This document shows, in pieces, positions 1 to 12,705 of a stretch of DNA of 64,000 nucleotides. The notes beneath the pieces were generated by a model. That model had not been told where the DNA came from. It saw only the letters and a list, made by a program, of their open reading frames with translations, and searched no databases. The stretch is from Atherinomorus stipes (taxonomy: Eukaryota; Chordata; Actinopteri; Atheriniformes; Atherinidae). The DNA lies in the NCBI GenBank assembly GCA_023101725.1, contig JALJCO010013434.1, forward strand, positions 1,505,501-1,569,500, given 5' to 3'. The position numbers and the translations under genes are program-made. Positions within the stretch are counted from its first letter, which is position 1; each line of letters opens with the position of its first letter.

Positions 1-105
1 AAAATACAATGACCAATTTAAATGAACAGAAACATAGAAATTGCTGCACTTAAATGAATGTTTATTGGATATTTATTTTGAATTAGTGTGTGATTTTTTT
101 TTTAA

Positions 106-175
106 TCTATCCATTTTCTATACAGTTCCTACTTATGCAATGCAGGGTCACAGAGGGGCTAAAGCCTATCCTATG
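106..175 (-). repeat. Degenerate teleost LINE/SINE tail fragment
   Basis: The segment reads as a decayed copy of a common fish repeat tail: a CCATTTTCTATAC stretch, then CAGGGTCACAGAGGGGCT and AGCCTATCC. Better-preserved copies of the same tail lie at 34,785-34,864 and 43,889-44,012. The orientation is inferred from the position of the CCATTTTCT end. I see no target duplication. The family name is not certain. Confidence 0.55.
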
Positions 176-3100
176 ATTAAATTATCATTTTATTCTGATA
201 ATTAGAATTTTCATCAGATTAAATAATCAGCTTGATTACAAATCAACAACAGACACATCAACATGGCTGCCAGATGATCTGCATTTAGTTTTTGTTTTTA
301 ATTTCATCAGTCTTGAAAGTAATCGGCCTGCCCCAGCATCAAAACGACAAATACCAATTTTTAATCTGCACTGCAGAAAGATCTATTAGTCAGTCACCAA
401 CTCTACAGATTTAAGTTCAATCTGAACTGATGCACTGATATTTGGTACTGAATGGGCTGATCATCAAGGCTCCTCAATGCTGTTTGTTAAACACCATACC
501 CTGTTTTGCTTCATAGTATACTGCTCCATACTAAATCATGCTGTTTGGTGCCTTGGCATAAATTAACATTACCCTATAGAACTGCTGACTTGCATCAGCT
601 TTATGAATGCAATAGAAACCTGCTTTACAGTGGATTTTCCATCACAAACACACACGCACACAGACACGAACAATGAAATCAGAAGGGCTTGCGCGCAGAG
701 TGAAGTGGTTTAAGTAAAGCCTCATCTTAACCAGAGCTCCCATCTGTTATTCCTAGAGTGTTGGACAGACAATCAATATCTGTTGCGCAGATCTGCGACA
801 ACTGCTGATTGTCTTAGTGGACTCTCACAGCTAAATTAGATTTACTTCATTATGCTGCTTTATCTAATTGTAGTAGTGCCAGTACAGCGTGTAAAACAGC
901 CCCTGGAGAAATCAGACTGGCCAGTGGACCAGTGGTCAAAGAGAGATTCTCCAATTCATTTCTGAAAGAGTGATTCCAACAACAATCAATTTATGAAACC
1001 ATAATAGTCTAAGAAATAACAGAGATGCTGAATAAAATGGTGCTTTTGTATTTTTTTTTTCACTGTTAAAAGTATCAGAGGTAAAAGTAGTAATGTGGTT
1101 ACAGGGCCCAAACACTGTATGCAGCACAATGAAAGGCCTTCAGTTTACATGGAGCCTGGCTTCCTTTCTTTGAAAGCAATCTTAGCCTTCAGGACGAATA
1201 ACCAAGAGCCAGTGCTCACATTAACACACTTGTCAGTTTTAAATATTATGTTCTCATCATCCCTGCACTAACCAGCCTCTACTCCCATCACTCAGATAAC
1301 CAAATGTCTAAGGACCGCCCATGTTGAGGCTTTTATCAAAGTACACTTATTTGCTTTAACCAATGTTTTTTTTTTTGTCTCTTTAACTGTCGTGTAAGGA
1401 ACCTCTCATCCCGAACATGTCACTGTGGGGGCACTCAGAGGCAGACTGCTGCACCCACAATACAACAAGGAGAAATAGCAGAGTGTCTGAGTTTTTTACA
1501 GCAGCACTGCATGAAAGCTGTGACTGTGTTCATGTTATTCATGCTCATGCTTCTCCTTCTTTTCATCCTCTTATCTCGCATCAGGATGGTTACAGCAAGC
1601 AATTTCAAATGCAGCTTCAAGTCCAATTATTGATTTTTGTGCCCTTATAGATACTTATTTACTGACATGCACACACTTTATGTGTATGCACATTTGTGCA
1701 ACTCGTGTCTAATTTTTCTCTCATATAGTGCACTTGATGTGTATGCCCTTTATATTGTGTACACTTACAGCCAATTTATATTTATATTTTTCTTTTACAG
1801 TCATCAACCACATACAAAATCATTTCAGTATTTTTTTCAAACTCTGGGGCTGGGTGATATGGATTTAAAAAAAAAAAAAAAAAAAACTCAGATCTTTTTA
1901 CCACCAAATTTGATTTCTGATAGTGATTTTTTTTTTTTATCTCTGTTCTTTCTGAAAAATACATTAATGAAAATGAAAAGTAAAATCAATTTAATCACCC
2001 AGCTTTATTCTCATTTCAACAAAAAGACCATAAATGAATTTGATATCTTCTCTTATGCCAAGCAGTGCCTTCTCTTTCTTTCTCGTTATGAAAACCCCAA
2101 AAGTGAGATGCGTAAGGTTCCTGAATAGAGATGTTTGCTCAAAATCAATAGCAATAACGAAAACATGGTGTCTACTTGTTTATGCAGTTATACTGCATTT
2201 TTTTCTCCTTTCACTGATCTTAAAATCTAAGTTGCATTTAAGTACAGGAAAAAAAAAACAAACCTTGAAGGTAAAATAAAGTGTAATATTTTTATTCTTG
2301 GAAATGAAAAGAGGAATGAGAAGCGATCACTTTACTATTAAAAGCTTGTTCATGCAGTTACTAAACAGGAAAATAAACAGGATTTTTCTGTGCAGTTTTG
2401 ATGGTAATGTATGCTTCTTGATCATTGGAGAAAAAAAAAAAAATCAAATGGAAAAAAAAACCCTGATCCACAGTTTAAGCTAAAAACTGATCAATACTTG
2501 GGCTGGTTTTCCCTGGTGATAGGTAAAGAAAGTTGAAACCTGGGAGATCATTCGACTTTTTTACATATTAAGTACATGCCTGCTTTCATTTGTTTTTAAA
2601 GGATATTTACACTCTATTGGCTTTATTTGACAGCTTCTTGACAGAAAGGAGGTCATATAGAATAAGATGGCATGCAGACGACGGCACCTTAGACGAGTTT
2701 TATCCTTACGAGGTACAAACATTTGAAAATACAGTAATAGGACTGTCTTTCTGATTTGTATGGCGAATCAGTGCACTCTCTTTTGAAATGTATGCTACTG
2801 TCAGCAGTGTTATCTAAAACATATCCAACATTGAGCATCAGGAAACACTAGAACGAGATCACTTTATTCCTTCAGATAAAAGCGTTGAGCTAAGCAGAGC
2901 AACTACAAGGAAAGGAAGAGAGATGCTGACACACAACAAGGGGATGCACAAAATGAATATTGGCACTTTTGGATCCCACACCCGATCAAACATGAACCTG
3001 TTACCAATTATCTCCTCCTGCACCTGCCAACACACACATGCACACGCTTAGCATGCCTTGCCCCTCTGCATAAGGCTCTCCTCTTTTTCAGAGCTACTGA

Positions 3101-6100
3101 TTGTTAATGAAGACCTCTCCTTCAGTGAATGAAGTCATTCACAGGTCCACTCCTTCCCTTGTCTGGCTCCTCAACAACCAGCCCCTTTAAAGAAAACATG
3201 CAGGGGGTGAGCATGTAATACAGATCTTAGGAAATACTGTGTTCCCCGAGATTATGTTACAGCAGTGACTCAGCTAAAAGCAAGTCAAAACCAAAGCTGA
3301 AACCTAAAGTGAAGCCTTTCAACCAGCTGAGGACTCTGTTTCTACAGTAAAAAAAAAAACAATGTGGGCTTGAGTCATATCCTTTTTAGCTGAGGATGTT
3401 ACTGAGAGAAATTAAAGCTAAAGCTCCCTAAAAATCCCTTTATGGCGCGTATGTTTCAGGACAAAGGAGCTTATGAGCAGGAAACACAAAGCAAAGGAAG
3501 CAGAGATGAATACCATTCTGATAAGAACACCAACAATTGTATCTTCACATTATCAGGAACAAATAAGTAGAGGTGCGAGCACCAACATCTTCTCCACTCC
3601 AGTAGCAATACACCAGAAGTATCCCCAAGGAAGTTTCAGAGGAATCTGTTAGTTAGAAAGCTGAGATGTTTGGGCGGTCTGGTGTAATGTTGTTTGGTGT
3701 AAACAGTATGATGGCAGGTTGTTCATGAACAGGGGAAGAAGCTGGGGAGTAAGTCACCACAGCCACTTTCTGAAAAAAAATCGATAAGACTGCTGAGAGA
3801 GACTAAGATTACAGGATTTGTAACTGTGATAAACAGAATGTGACTTTCAGTAGACTTTGTAGCCACACTTAAACTCACAGGCTGTTTTCTAACACTGATG
3901 CACATCCTGGCTCACTGGAATACTTCTCATTGTAGATTTATGATTCTACCGTTTTATCTTATTTATAGTTTACAGCCTATTTTCGCAGAGTGACGCCGAC
4001 TGAACCCCAGATCAGTCAGCGTAACATATTCGTGGTTACCGCTCAGAGGTCAAATGTTCTTTTAGACAAACGTGAATGGAAAAATTCTCCAGAGACACTT
4101 TTAGACAATCAGCTGTTGAAAACTTGGTTCATTCTTCATCTGCAGTCATGGTCTTGTTTTCAGAGGACAATGAGTTATTTTGGTAAAATTCATAAAAAAC
4201 AAAACAAAGTGAAACAAAAATCTATTGTGTTTTTATAGCTGCAGGGTTAATGCAGCTGTGAAACTATTTGAGATTCATTATGATTCTGAACTCTTGGCAC
4301 ATTAAGTGGATGGATCTTGACTGTTGTGCCATTTAGAGCTTATATTGTCTGGCTGCCAACTCATCTTTCATTTTTCTGTCTGATTCAGCGATTAAAGAAT
4401 ATGATTGATGTCTGGTACCAAAACTAATTGTTCCTCATCAGTAGCCACAGGCATATCTTCATCTGTAGCACTTTTATCATTCAAACCCTCAACAGAAGTG
4501 AAACCAGTAACCAGCTACAGTTCAGTCATATTATGATGACTTTAAACTGGACAGACACGGTCAGTTTCAGTTCAGACTGTTTTTGTTTGTTTTAATCTTA
4601 AAAAATGAATGAACTTGAACAAAGCAGATTTTTGAAAGTGTTTTAAGCTAACACACAGCTTTTTCTCTATATTAAAGTGTGGTCCTGGCCCAAACACTGG
4701 AATTCATATCAAGATGCTAACTATAGAAGAAGCAGAGCATCATTTTCTAAGGGAAGCTAATGTATCTAAACTGGAGGGACTGGTTCACTTCTGCAAGACT
4801 AATTCAGACATAGGTACTCAATTGCAGGATCCTTAATTAATTCTATTAGGCACCAAGTAGAATGACTTGGCTAAAAACTAAGAAATGATTATTTAAATAT
4901 TAAACAATGATGCCCATGCCCAATGAGTGGGATTTCATGACAGGATGTGGGAGAAAATTCTGTCCTGTTTTCGATACCTCTCTGACCAGGAGCTCAGCTG
5001 TACATCTGCAAAGTATGATCCCCCAAGCCTTAACCTTATGGGTTACAGCATGCTTCGGTGTCATGTAGCCATGTTAACAGGATGCAGAGTCACAGCGGAA
5101 CCATGAAGAGCAGCAGCAACATCAGCATTTGAGCACTGGGCAGAATTGATGTCTAATTAATCAGGATACAAGAAACTTGCATCCAAAATTTCTGGAAAAC
5201 AAGACTTGTTCCTCAAAACATAGAGTCCCTCTTCTGATTACACCAAGAAATCACTATTATTACTACAGTAGTCCTGTATTCTATCCACTGCCCACTGTTT
5301 ATAGGGACATACAGTATGTGTCTTTTTGTTATCAAACCATCTGATATGTGCTTGTGAGAGTTAATCCTTTGTACCGAGTAACAATGTAAAATTCAGATAC
5401 ATATAATTTCACTTCAGCCTAGCTTTTCTACAAAGTTGTACTGTCTGTAAGCATGTTTTCTTCCTGTTCTTAACCTCTGTACAAACTAGTGTTGCAACAA
5501 CATGCATTCTGGTGCTGTTACACTTGTTTGGAATAACCTCCCACACTCTTTATGCGGTTTTACCCCCAACTTACATTTCTAAACTGAATAATCCAGAGTA
5601 CAACATAATCCATGCTTTAGTTCTAAATCAGCCATTGCTTGGGATTTTCTTTTCGAATTTAAAGCAAGCTTTGACCACTGGCTCATCATCAAAAAACAGG
5701 CAGAATGACTTCATTAGCTGGGGATATAAAATATCAAGAAAACTGTAACTGAAGCAAACTCAGAACATGAGGATCAGGAACAAGGTTTTGATCCACTGAC
5801 CATCTTGATTCACAATTTTCATGTGATCAAGCTGCGCATTCTGATGCCACAGCTTAAGTCTGAGCGAATATTATGTTAAGACAGATTTATCTCTAAATGT
5901 AGGTTACAGTGGCATAATATTTCCTCCAAAGCTGCTCCATAACTCAGAGCTGGAGCTCAAGATGACACATCTCAGTTCAACTCAACAACTCAGATAAATG
6001 GCCTACATTACATTTATTTTTCTGCTGGATTAATACCGTCGCAGTTCAGGTAAAACAGACACCATCTCATCTGCCCATACTGCCCCCAAAACTATGTTTA

Positions 6101-6385
6101 CATAGGGTAATGAGGTAGTAATAAAAAAGTTAATAAAACCAGCAAACAGGAAAACATGCATTTCACTGTACAATTCAACATTATAACTACATGATGCAGC
6201 AATACACTAAGCCCAATATCAGCTTTACTTTTTGGTATAATCTAACTAACACTGGAAATACACAACCTTGTTTTCTACCAGAATGTAGAGTATAACAATA
6301 AGAATTCAATCAGTTCTATCTTAATCAATTGATACAGTTATCACTGAAGAAGATCCAGCAGAGGCATCATATTTACACCACTGGC
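176..6385. other. Non-coding stretch, no gene recognised
   Basis: About 6.2 kb of AT-rich DNA. The open frames are short, rich in Phe/Lys/Ile and without domain motifs. Homopolymer A and T runs occur at 1,867-1,886 and 1,927-1,938. I found no convincing splice-flanked exon, tRNA or transposon terminus. If the minus-strand gene at 21-25 kb extends this far, the stretch could be intron. Confidence 0.6.
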
Positions 6386-6510
6386 TGTGTTTACATGTAT
6401 GGCAATATTCCGATATCAACCTGAACCTGATGAAGACCCTTTTCTGTATCAACTCTTTTTCACGACCTACTACGTCACATTAATGACTTCATCACTTACA
6501 GTGATGACAG
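6386..6510 (+). repeat. Single end resembling the TTTACATGG-type elements
   Basis: TGTTTACATG followed by an ATTCCGAT-type motif resembles the termini of the elements at 36,734-37,351 and 49,100-49,876. No partner end was found within about 1 kb, so this is at best a solo or truncated end. Confidence 0.3.
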
Positions 6511-7535
6511 TCGGCCATCCTTACATTGTTATTAATGTTTCTCCACATTGTCTCAGATATGCCTGTTGAAAGTGATGGAAAGATGTCGCTGTGTCCAATA
6601 TTTGCAATTCAGACAAAGATAAGATTTGGCTATGAAACTGTAATTTAATATTCCTTCAGTGTTTTCTGACAACAGTGTTGCCATAACTATTTACAGTGGG
6701 TGAAACATGCCAGTGGCTGAATAAAACAGATGGTGGATGAGTAAAATATTTTCTTACATTTGCAAGATGAACAGTCGGTGTTATTTTTTCTTGGTTATCT
6801 CAGATACTGAGTAAAAAAAAACTACCTGTACCTGTAAAAATGTGAACAGTGCTGCCATTTTTGTTAGACACATTAGAGTTATCTGACATCCATCTGTGGT
6901 AGCAGTTCACATTGCTGCTATTTTAAAAGTTATTTTATCGGGTTCAATCTTATCAGATTTCTGTCAAAAACTGACAAAGAAAAACACCAAGAAGACAATT
7001 TACATGAAACGGACAAATTCCGCTGTCATCAGTTTAATAAAAAATGAAAGTGGTTTTAAGAGGCTGTCAAGACAAGAATAAGGTTACATTCACATGCATT
7101 TATCACTTGCACGATGCAGCCATGCACACAACATTAACATACAGTGTTATTTTACACTAAGAGGGACACACAATGGCTTTACAACAAGTACAATAGAATA
7201 TTACAATTTTTTTCCACTATTTCATAGTTTTTACAGTATTACTGCAAGACTGTGACTGTGAAAATAAATCTTATTTCTGTTTTAAAATAAATAAATTTCC
7301 ATTTCACATAAAAAGTAATGGAAAAATTTCAAATTGATCAGCTTACCATAATTTCAATATGTAGTCTAAACAAATTTATGCAGACAGGTATATAACAGCA
7401 TTTTTAAAAACAATACTGAACCAAAATTGATAAAATTGTCAACAATTATTGCGACTCAATGGGGTTGAAAACCAAAAAAAAAAATGCTGCTATAATAGCA
7501 GGTCCCAATAATCAAAAGATTCTTAAAGAGCTAGG
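6511..7535. other. Non-coding stretch, nothing recognised
   Basis: AT-rich sequence with short spurious frames only. There is no repeat terminus, exon or RNA gene that I can support. Confidence 0.55.
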
Positions 7536-7539
7536 TTAA

Positions 7540-8154
7540 AGGTTGAATATGGAATACGGACAGAACAGCGACATCACGTGTGTCTAGGTTGTAGTCGATA
7601 CGCAAGTGACCAACAGTCTGCAGCATGTCCAACAAGTAACACAGAGGAGTTTATAACTGACAGCTAACGTTAGCCATGTTAGCAAACAAGTTAGCTTACC
7701 GATCCAGGAGAAAAGTCGCCATTTCTGTGTTTTGACTCCGTGGAAAACGTTTATGTGGGTCCATTTAGTGAAGTCTTCACCTAAATTTACTCCAGGTTTT
7801 GCTCTTCTCAGGTCACTCCTCCTCAGAAACAGATAACATCTCCAGGGCTCTGAAGCAGCTGCTTCACCGGTCGTCTCCACGGTTTTCCCCTGAACAGGCC
7901 TGACTATGACCGAAATATTGTTTCCATACAGAGATCGTATTTGGCAACCTGCAATGGCGGCGTGTATTGGCTTATAGACGTAAATAAAATGCCATTATCG
8001 AACCCGTCAAAATGTATTTTATAATTATTTTTAGGCTAAATATAATTTTTCTGGGAAATGTTGTATTTTCATTCTGTACACCCCCAAACGACCTGTGGTG
8101 GTATTATTTTTTTTAAAAATATAGCTTTTAATAAAAATGTTCCATATTCAACCT
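7540..8154. mobile_element. TTAA-flanked non-autonomous DNA transposon, 615 bp
   Basis: The element begins AGGTTGAATATGGAA and ends with its exact reverse complement, a 15-bp perfect terminal inverted repeat. It is flanked on both sides by TTAA (7,536-7,539 and 8,155-8,158), which fits a duplicated TTAA target. TTAA targets are known for piggyBac and Kolobok elements, and I cannot choose between them. Inside, on the minus strand, an ORF (7,584-7,880) starting METTGEAAAS ends its plausible coding part around a GTAAGCTAAC donor-like site near 7,690-7,700, so it may be a leftover first exon. No transposase catalytic domain is present. Confidence 0.8.
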
Positions 8155-8158
8155 TTAA

Positions 8159-8772
8159 CTGTTTATTATCAAATTAATCATAAATAAAAAAGATAAATAA
8201 ACATTAATCAGAATAGAATAAGACGTCACCCCAGCCTCCAATCTGCAGCTGTGGATTTGTATTCTTGAGATGGCAATTAAATTTAAGAGCCTCTCTATGA
8301 TTTAAAACAGCAACGGTCGGGCAATGCTATTTACCACCTGCCAACAAACAAGATGAAGGAGAAAAAGAAGAAAAACAGTTGAGGAACTGGTTGGAAAACA
8401 TAAAGGAGTAGCTGTTGCTGCAAGAAGGGGGAGACAGTGAGGGATTTCCCACATGTTGGAAGAAAACACTGAGATCTGTATCAAACAATCGACAAAGTGG
8501 GCAAAGTTTGGTAGAAGACAAAGGTCTGTTCCCGGTCTAAGCATCAGAAATAGACTCTTGTGCACAGGATCTGGTGAAAAGAGAACAAAGTGGACTTTAG
8601 GAAGACAATGCTTTTTAAAAAGTTAAGTGAAAGAGTGTTGGTTCAAAGGATACAGTAGCTGGGCAGCCCACTGCTCCTAGAAATATCTACCAATGGGTTG
8701 GAAGCAGATGACAAATTTCCCAAGTGGGATCAATAAAGTTTATTCTAAATCAAATGTTTAGGTGGTGATTGA
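8159..8772. other. Non-coding stretch between two transposons
   Basis: No exon or repeat terminus recognised. The minus-strand open frame at 8,302-8,565 is Leu/Phe/Ser-rich and shows no domain. Confidence 0.5.
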
Positions 8773-8780
8773 CTGGTTTA

Positions 8781-9864
8781 TCGGGATGGGTACCGAATTC
8801 AGTACTTTTATTGGTACCTACCAAACCCTGTTAAATTCATGTTAAATCAAACGTACCATGTTTCGGTACCTAAATGCAACCTTTATACTGTGAGGCAGTG
8901 GAAGAGTTGGTGATTTCTTTGCTGCACATGAACGTCGCATCGCACACATGATATCAGCCGCAGCGGCCGCGTGTTCAGTCAGAACAAGCAGCTGGTTGAA
9001 GCTTTTCTGGCTTCACTTCTCTAAAAAAATCAAGCTCGCAACAATATTGTATGCAAAATGCAATACAAGCGGTGGGAACACGCCTGATCTGAAGAAGCTG
9101 ATTAAACACAATATTCTTCCAAAAGCTCTGTTCCTGACGCTTCGTCTGCAGCCCGCAGAAAGAAGAGGGAGAAGTCAGTCAGCCCCTCAGCAAATGAGCA
9201 GATCTAATCGGGGAGCAGATAATAACCAGCGGCGTTCACAAACTGCTGTTTAAGAACTCAGTATGATGTAAATACTTACTGAGTTTGCCATCAACCAACA
9301 GTAAATCAGTTCAGGGGCCAACGCACAGGTCACGTCTCTCTCTCCCTCCTTCGCATCCCACATCTGATTAATCTCCTCATCACAGCGGAGTTTCCGCACG
9401 CGGGTGCACCAGCCACAATACTTACATTTGTCATCGAGTCTGTGTCTCTCTGAAGAAGCTTGTATAGTTTAACCAGCATGGCAAAAACTGTCTGCACCAA
9501 GTTAGTAAACTGGGCTTGATCATTGCAGCAGGAGGCTCACAGCCTCCATCTTACCTGCACAAAATGCCGCAACAGAATCAGTTTAGTGTCTGAGAACATT
9601 CCATCTTTTTCTCATTAAATTATTCTGTCATTAAGTTTTTCTCTGTGTACCAGATGCTCCGACACCATATAGAATAAAAACAGCGGGATTTTGCTTTAAT
9701 ATATAAGTTAAAACTTATAAATTGAGAATGAGAAATAAATCTGTTATTGCCATATAAACACACACAAAAGTACCAAAAACTGGCACTGTATGGTACCAGC
9801 ACCGATTTGCAGGTACCGCAAGTTGGTACCTTATTGATTCAAATGTGAACAGTACCCATCCCTT
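8781..9864 (+). mobile_element. hAT-type DNA transposon remnant, 1,084 bp
   Basis: The left end reads TCGGGATGGGTAC and the right end is its near reverse complement (GTACCCATCCCTT). The 8-bp sequence CTGGTTTA flanks both sides (8,773-8,780 and 9,865-9,872). An 8-bp target duplication is the hallmark of hAT elements. The element is too short for a full transposase but contains a recognisable BED-finger remnant (separate entry). Frequent GGTACC motifs lie close to both ends. Confidence 0.85.
8993..9118 (+). pseudogene. BED zinc-finger remnant of a hAT transposase
   Basis: Within the hAT element a frame reads WLHFSKK, later AKCNTSGGNTPDLKK and then IKHNI. This matches the order of a BED finger: WxHF, a Cys-containing turn, GGNT, Leu and Lys, then a terminal His. 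BED fingers are the DNA-binding domain at the N-terminus of hAT transposases. Only one of the two expected Cys and one of the expected His residues are clear, so the finger is decayed. The open frame runs from 8,948 to 9,253, and no RNase-H-like catalytic domain or dimerisation domain follows. It is expected to be non-functional. Confidence 0.6.
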
Positions 9865-9872
9865 CTGGTTTA

Positions 9873-11955
9873 TCACATTACATACAAGCTAAATACAAGA
9901 ATATTTCAGAAAATTGCACGAAGAGCAATCTTTTGTCATTTTTTGCCAAACTTTCTATATGTTCACAGTTTTGACCATATCTAAAAGTAGTTTAATTATA
10001 ATCAACAAACTTGCTAATATCTCATTAAACACTGAAAAGGCAAAATAAAACAGGTCCTGGGTAAAAGGTTTTTCTTTTATTATTATTATAAAATAACTGT
10101 AATTTTACAATTACTCTTTTTTCCCTGTTATTTCACAATTTTTTCCTTTATCTTGCCCTAGCTGCCAGAATAGTATAGGTCTTTAGTGGTTTTTTTTATT
10201 ATAATTTTAATTGTATTCTCCTTCAGTAGAACAGGATGGCAGCAGGCAAAAAAACAAAAAAAACAAAAACATTTTCTGGGCGAGGGACTGATGCGAGCAC
10301 TGCTTAGTGTCTTGAGAGATATGGATGTAATTAAGACTTTGGATGGGTGAAAACATCACAGTGGTGCAGGAGGATGTAATGTGGGCATGAGCCATTAACA
10401 GGACAATGCTCCACGGGAAAATGGTCAGAACATCCTATCTGCTGCTTATTAAAAAACCATGATCGGAATACTGTCTGGGTAATTGGGGGAAGCTCAAAAC
10501 AGGAAAATTGCTGTTCTTGTAAACATGGCCACTCCCAATTGTAAATGATGCATTACCAGCTCCTTAGGTTATTTACAATAAATACATTACCTTTGTCTGT
10601 AGACAGTATGTGAAAAAAAAATTAGAATAAAAAAACAAACAAACAAAAAAAACATTTTCTGGCATAATGTGGTCCACTCCCACACTGTATGAGACACATT
10701 ACTGCTCACTGATTCCCACAAACTAACTAACACATTTGGAAAGAAGAGAAAAACATTTTTCTCCAACACATAATTACACTTATTTTTGTAGCCTGCAATC
10801 TTTGCTTCCAACGGGCACCACAATCAATGGATCATACACAAACACACACCCAGGAAGTTAACAGTGGATATGTGTGACTCTGTTTGGCATTCACCCAGCA
10901 GTGTTCCCTGTCTTTCCATTAATTTAGGAATCTGAAGAAAATACATCTACAGTTGTAAACAGTGTGTATTATGTGTACCGTATGAGTATTCACATGTAAA
11001 TCTAACAGATTATTTAATTTTGGGGGGTCTTATTGACCACCCTAAGCCATATTCACCCATTAAAACAACACTTCTTCAAAACTACACAAAGGTTTTCTCC
11101 GTGACACACGTGTCAAAGATAACATAGATTTCAGTGTGTTGCCCAAAGACACCTCAACATGGCCTGTGTGGAAGCAGGGATTAAACTGACCTACTGTCAT
11201 TTTTCAGGCCATGTAAACACCTGAACGTCCACTGAAACAGTACTGTTGTCTCCTGTTACTGTTTGGAAGCTGCGTCTATGTTTAGAGCCATAGCTTAGCT
11301 TTAATAACATGTTGTGAGTCTAACCTTACAGCTCCAGTTGAGTCTGAAAGTTTAGCGTACACATCCCAGAGTGTGCATGTAAGTAATTATGTCTCAAATG
11401 TGGAGGCTGAGATTAGAGTCAGCCTGCTGTTGTGTTCGTCTGTACATGAGGAGACAACTCAGAATAACAGGACACACGCAGCTAATCCACACAGGACAGC
11501 TGTCATACTGTCCTGATTGATCTGATAAACACATACACACTGACATGCAGAACAATGAGGCTGAAAGCTGCCTCCAGCCATAAACTAAAGAGTGGGATTA
11601 CGCATGTAATGAAATCTGACTTTGAAATTGCATCATCTTAAAATCAACAAACCCCCAACCCTTCCCTCTTCATCATGAGAGATCCCATAATCCTCCCTGA
11701 GCCACGCCTTCCCCCAGACACTAGACCACACCCTGCCACTCTGGACACCAGGACAAAATACTTCAGGATGTCAACCTTAATTAAGCAGTTAAAGTTCCCC
11801 AAGCAAGCATCACGTCAATCAATAATGTCCTCCTTCTCATGTCTCCAGCAAGTCAAACATTTGTTTTTGTTTCCCTCTTTGCATTCTGAGTGCTATGCGA
11901 GAAGTCTTTTGGTCTAGAAGTTACTTTTACTCCAGGAGCACAAAATAGTTGTAAA
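9873..11955. other. Non-coding stretch, nothing recognised
   Basis: Two kb without a supported exon or transposon end. Minus-strand frames at 10,207-10,395 and 10,587-10,823 are low-complexity and Phe-rich. Confidence 0.55.
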
Positions 11956-12154
11956 CCTGTTGATAGGGATGCACGATATCATCTGCCCCCTATCGGTATC
12001 GGCTTATATCGGCCTTAAAACTGAGGACGTCGCCCACCCCACCTATATTTAACCGATACTTAACCAATCAGCCTGCTGTTTTTAAAGTCTAAAAAAAAAA
12101 AAAACTTTTTCTTCTTCAAAAACTTCTTTTTTACAGACTTTAAAACTTCTAAAG

Positions 12155-12540
12155 ACTTGGGGTGGTAAAAAAAATATTGATACACTGAAATGTTGCGATA
12201 TTTTCATAAGCTGATATCACATTGGCATTTAAAAACACTGTTTCAATCTATTGTACTAATAAAATCCTGTGATATTTCATCGTTCTGTTATGAAATCTCA
12301 CAAGAATTCACAAAAATTTTGCGATATTTTCATATGCTGATATCATATTGACATTTAAAAATGCGGTATCGATCTATTTTACTGATGAAATCTCGCAATA
12401 TTTCGTCGTTCTGTTATGAAATCTCGCTGGAATTCACAAAATTTTGTAAAATTTTGTGAGTAAAATAGATCGATAAATATCGGGATATAAAAATATTGCA
12501 AAATTTTTCAGTGTATCTGTATATTTCCCCCACCCCTATT
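12155..12540. mobile_element. Second hAT-like element nested in the first, 386 bp
   Basis: TTCTAAAG lies on both sides (12,147-12,154 and 12,541-12,548), an 8-bp target duplication. The ends are imperfect inverted repeats sharing GGGGTGG, then an A-rich step, then GATACACTGAAA. The terminal few bases differ (ACTTGG against AATAGG). Nested position inside 11,964-12,697 gives the order of insertion. It has no coding capacity, and its body is largely a 126-bp tandem duplication. Confidence 0.75.
12193..12445 (+). repeat. Two diverged 126-bp tandem copies
   Basis: TTGCGATATTTTCATA starts both copies (12,193 and 12,319). Both continue through GCTGATATCA, a TTAAAAA tract, TCTATT, a TCGTTCTGTTATGAAATCTC block and AATTCACAAAA. 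Differences are scattered substitutions, many of them CG to TG or CA, so the duplication is not recent. Confidence 0.8.
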
Positions 12541-12705
12541 TTCTAAAGTGTTGGAAACTGATAACAATACCGCTATTTGCAATGATTGTTTATCTTTTCA
12601 GTTTTAATATTGGTATCAATATCGGTTATCGGCTAAATGAGTTTTATAATATCGGCATATCGGATATCGGCCAAAATTCCAATATCGTGCATCCCTACCT
12701 GTTGA

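Larger units (their letters stand above)
11964..12697. mobile_element. hAT-type non-autonomous element, 734 bp, hosting a nested element
   Basis: The left end TAGGGATGCACGATAT and right end ATATCGTGCATCCCTA are exact 16-bp inverted repeats. CCTGTTGA occurs directly outside both ends (11,956-11,963 and 12,698-12,705), a perfect 8-bp target duplication. Both features point to the hAT superfamily. The subterminal DNA is dense in ATCGG/CCGAT motifs, as expected of transposase-binding repeats. There is no coding capacity. A second element sits inside (12,155-12,540). Confidence 0.9.
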
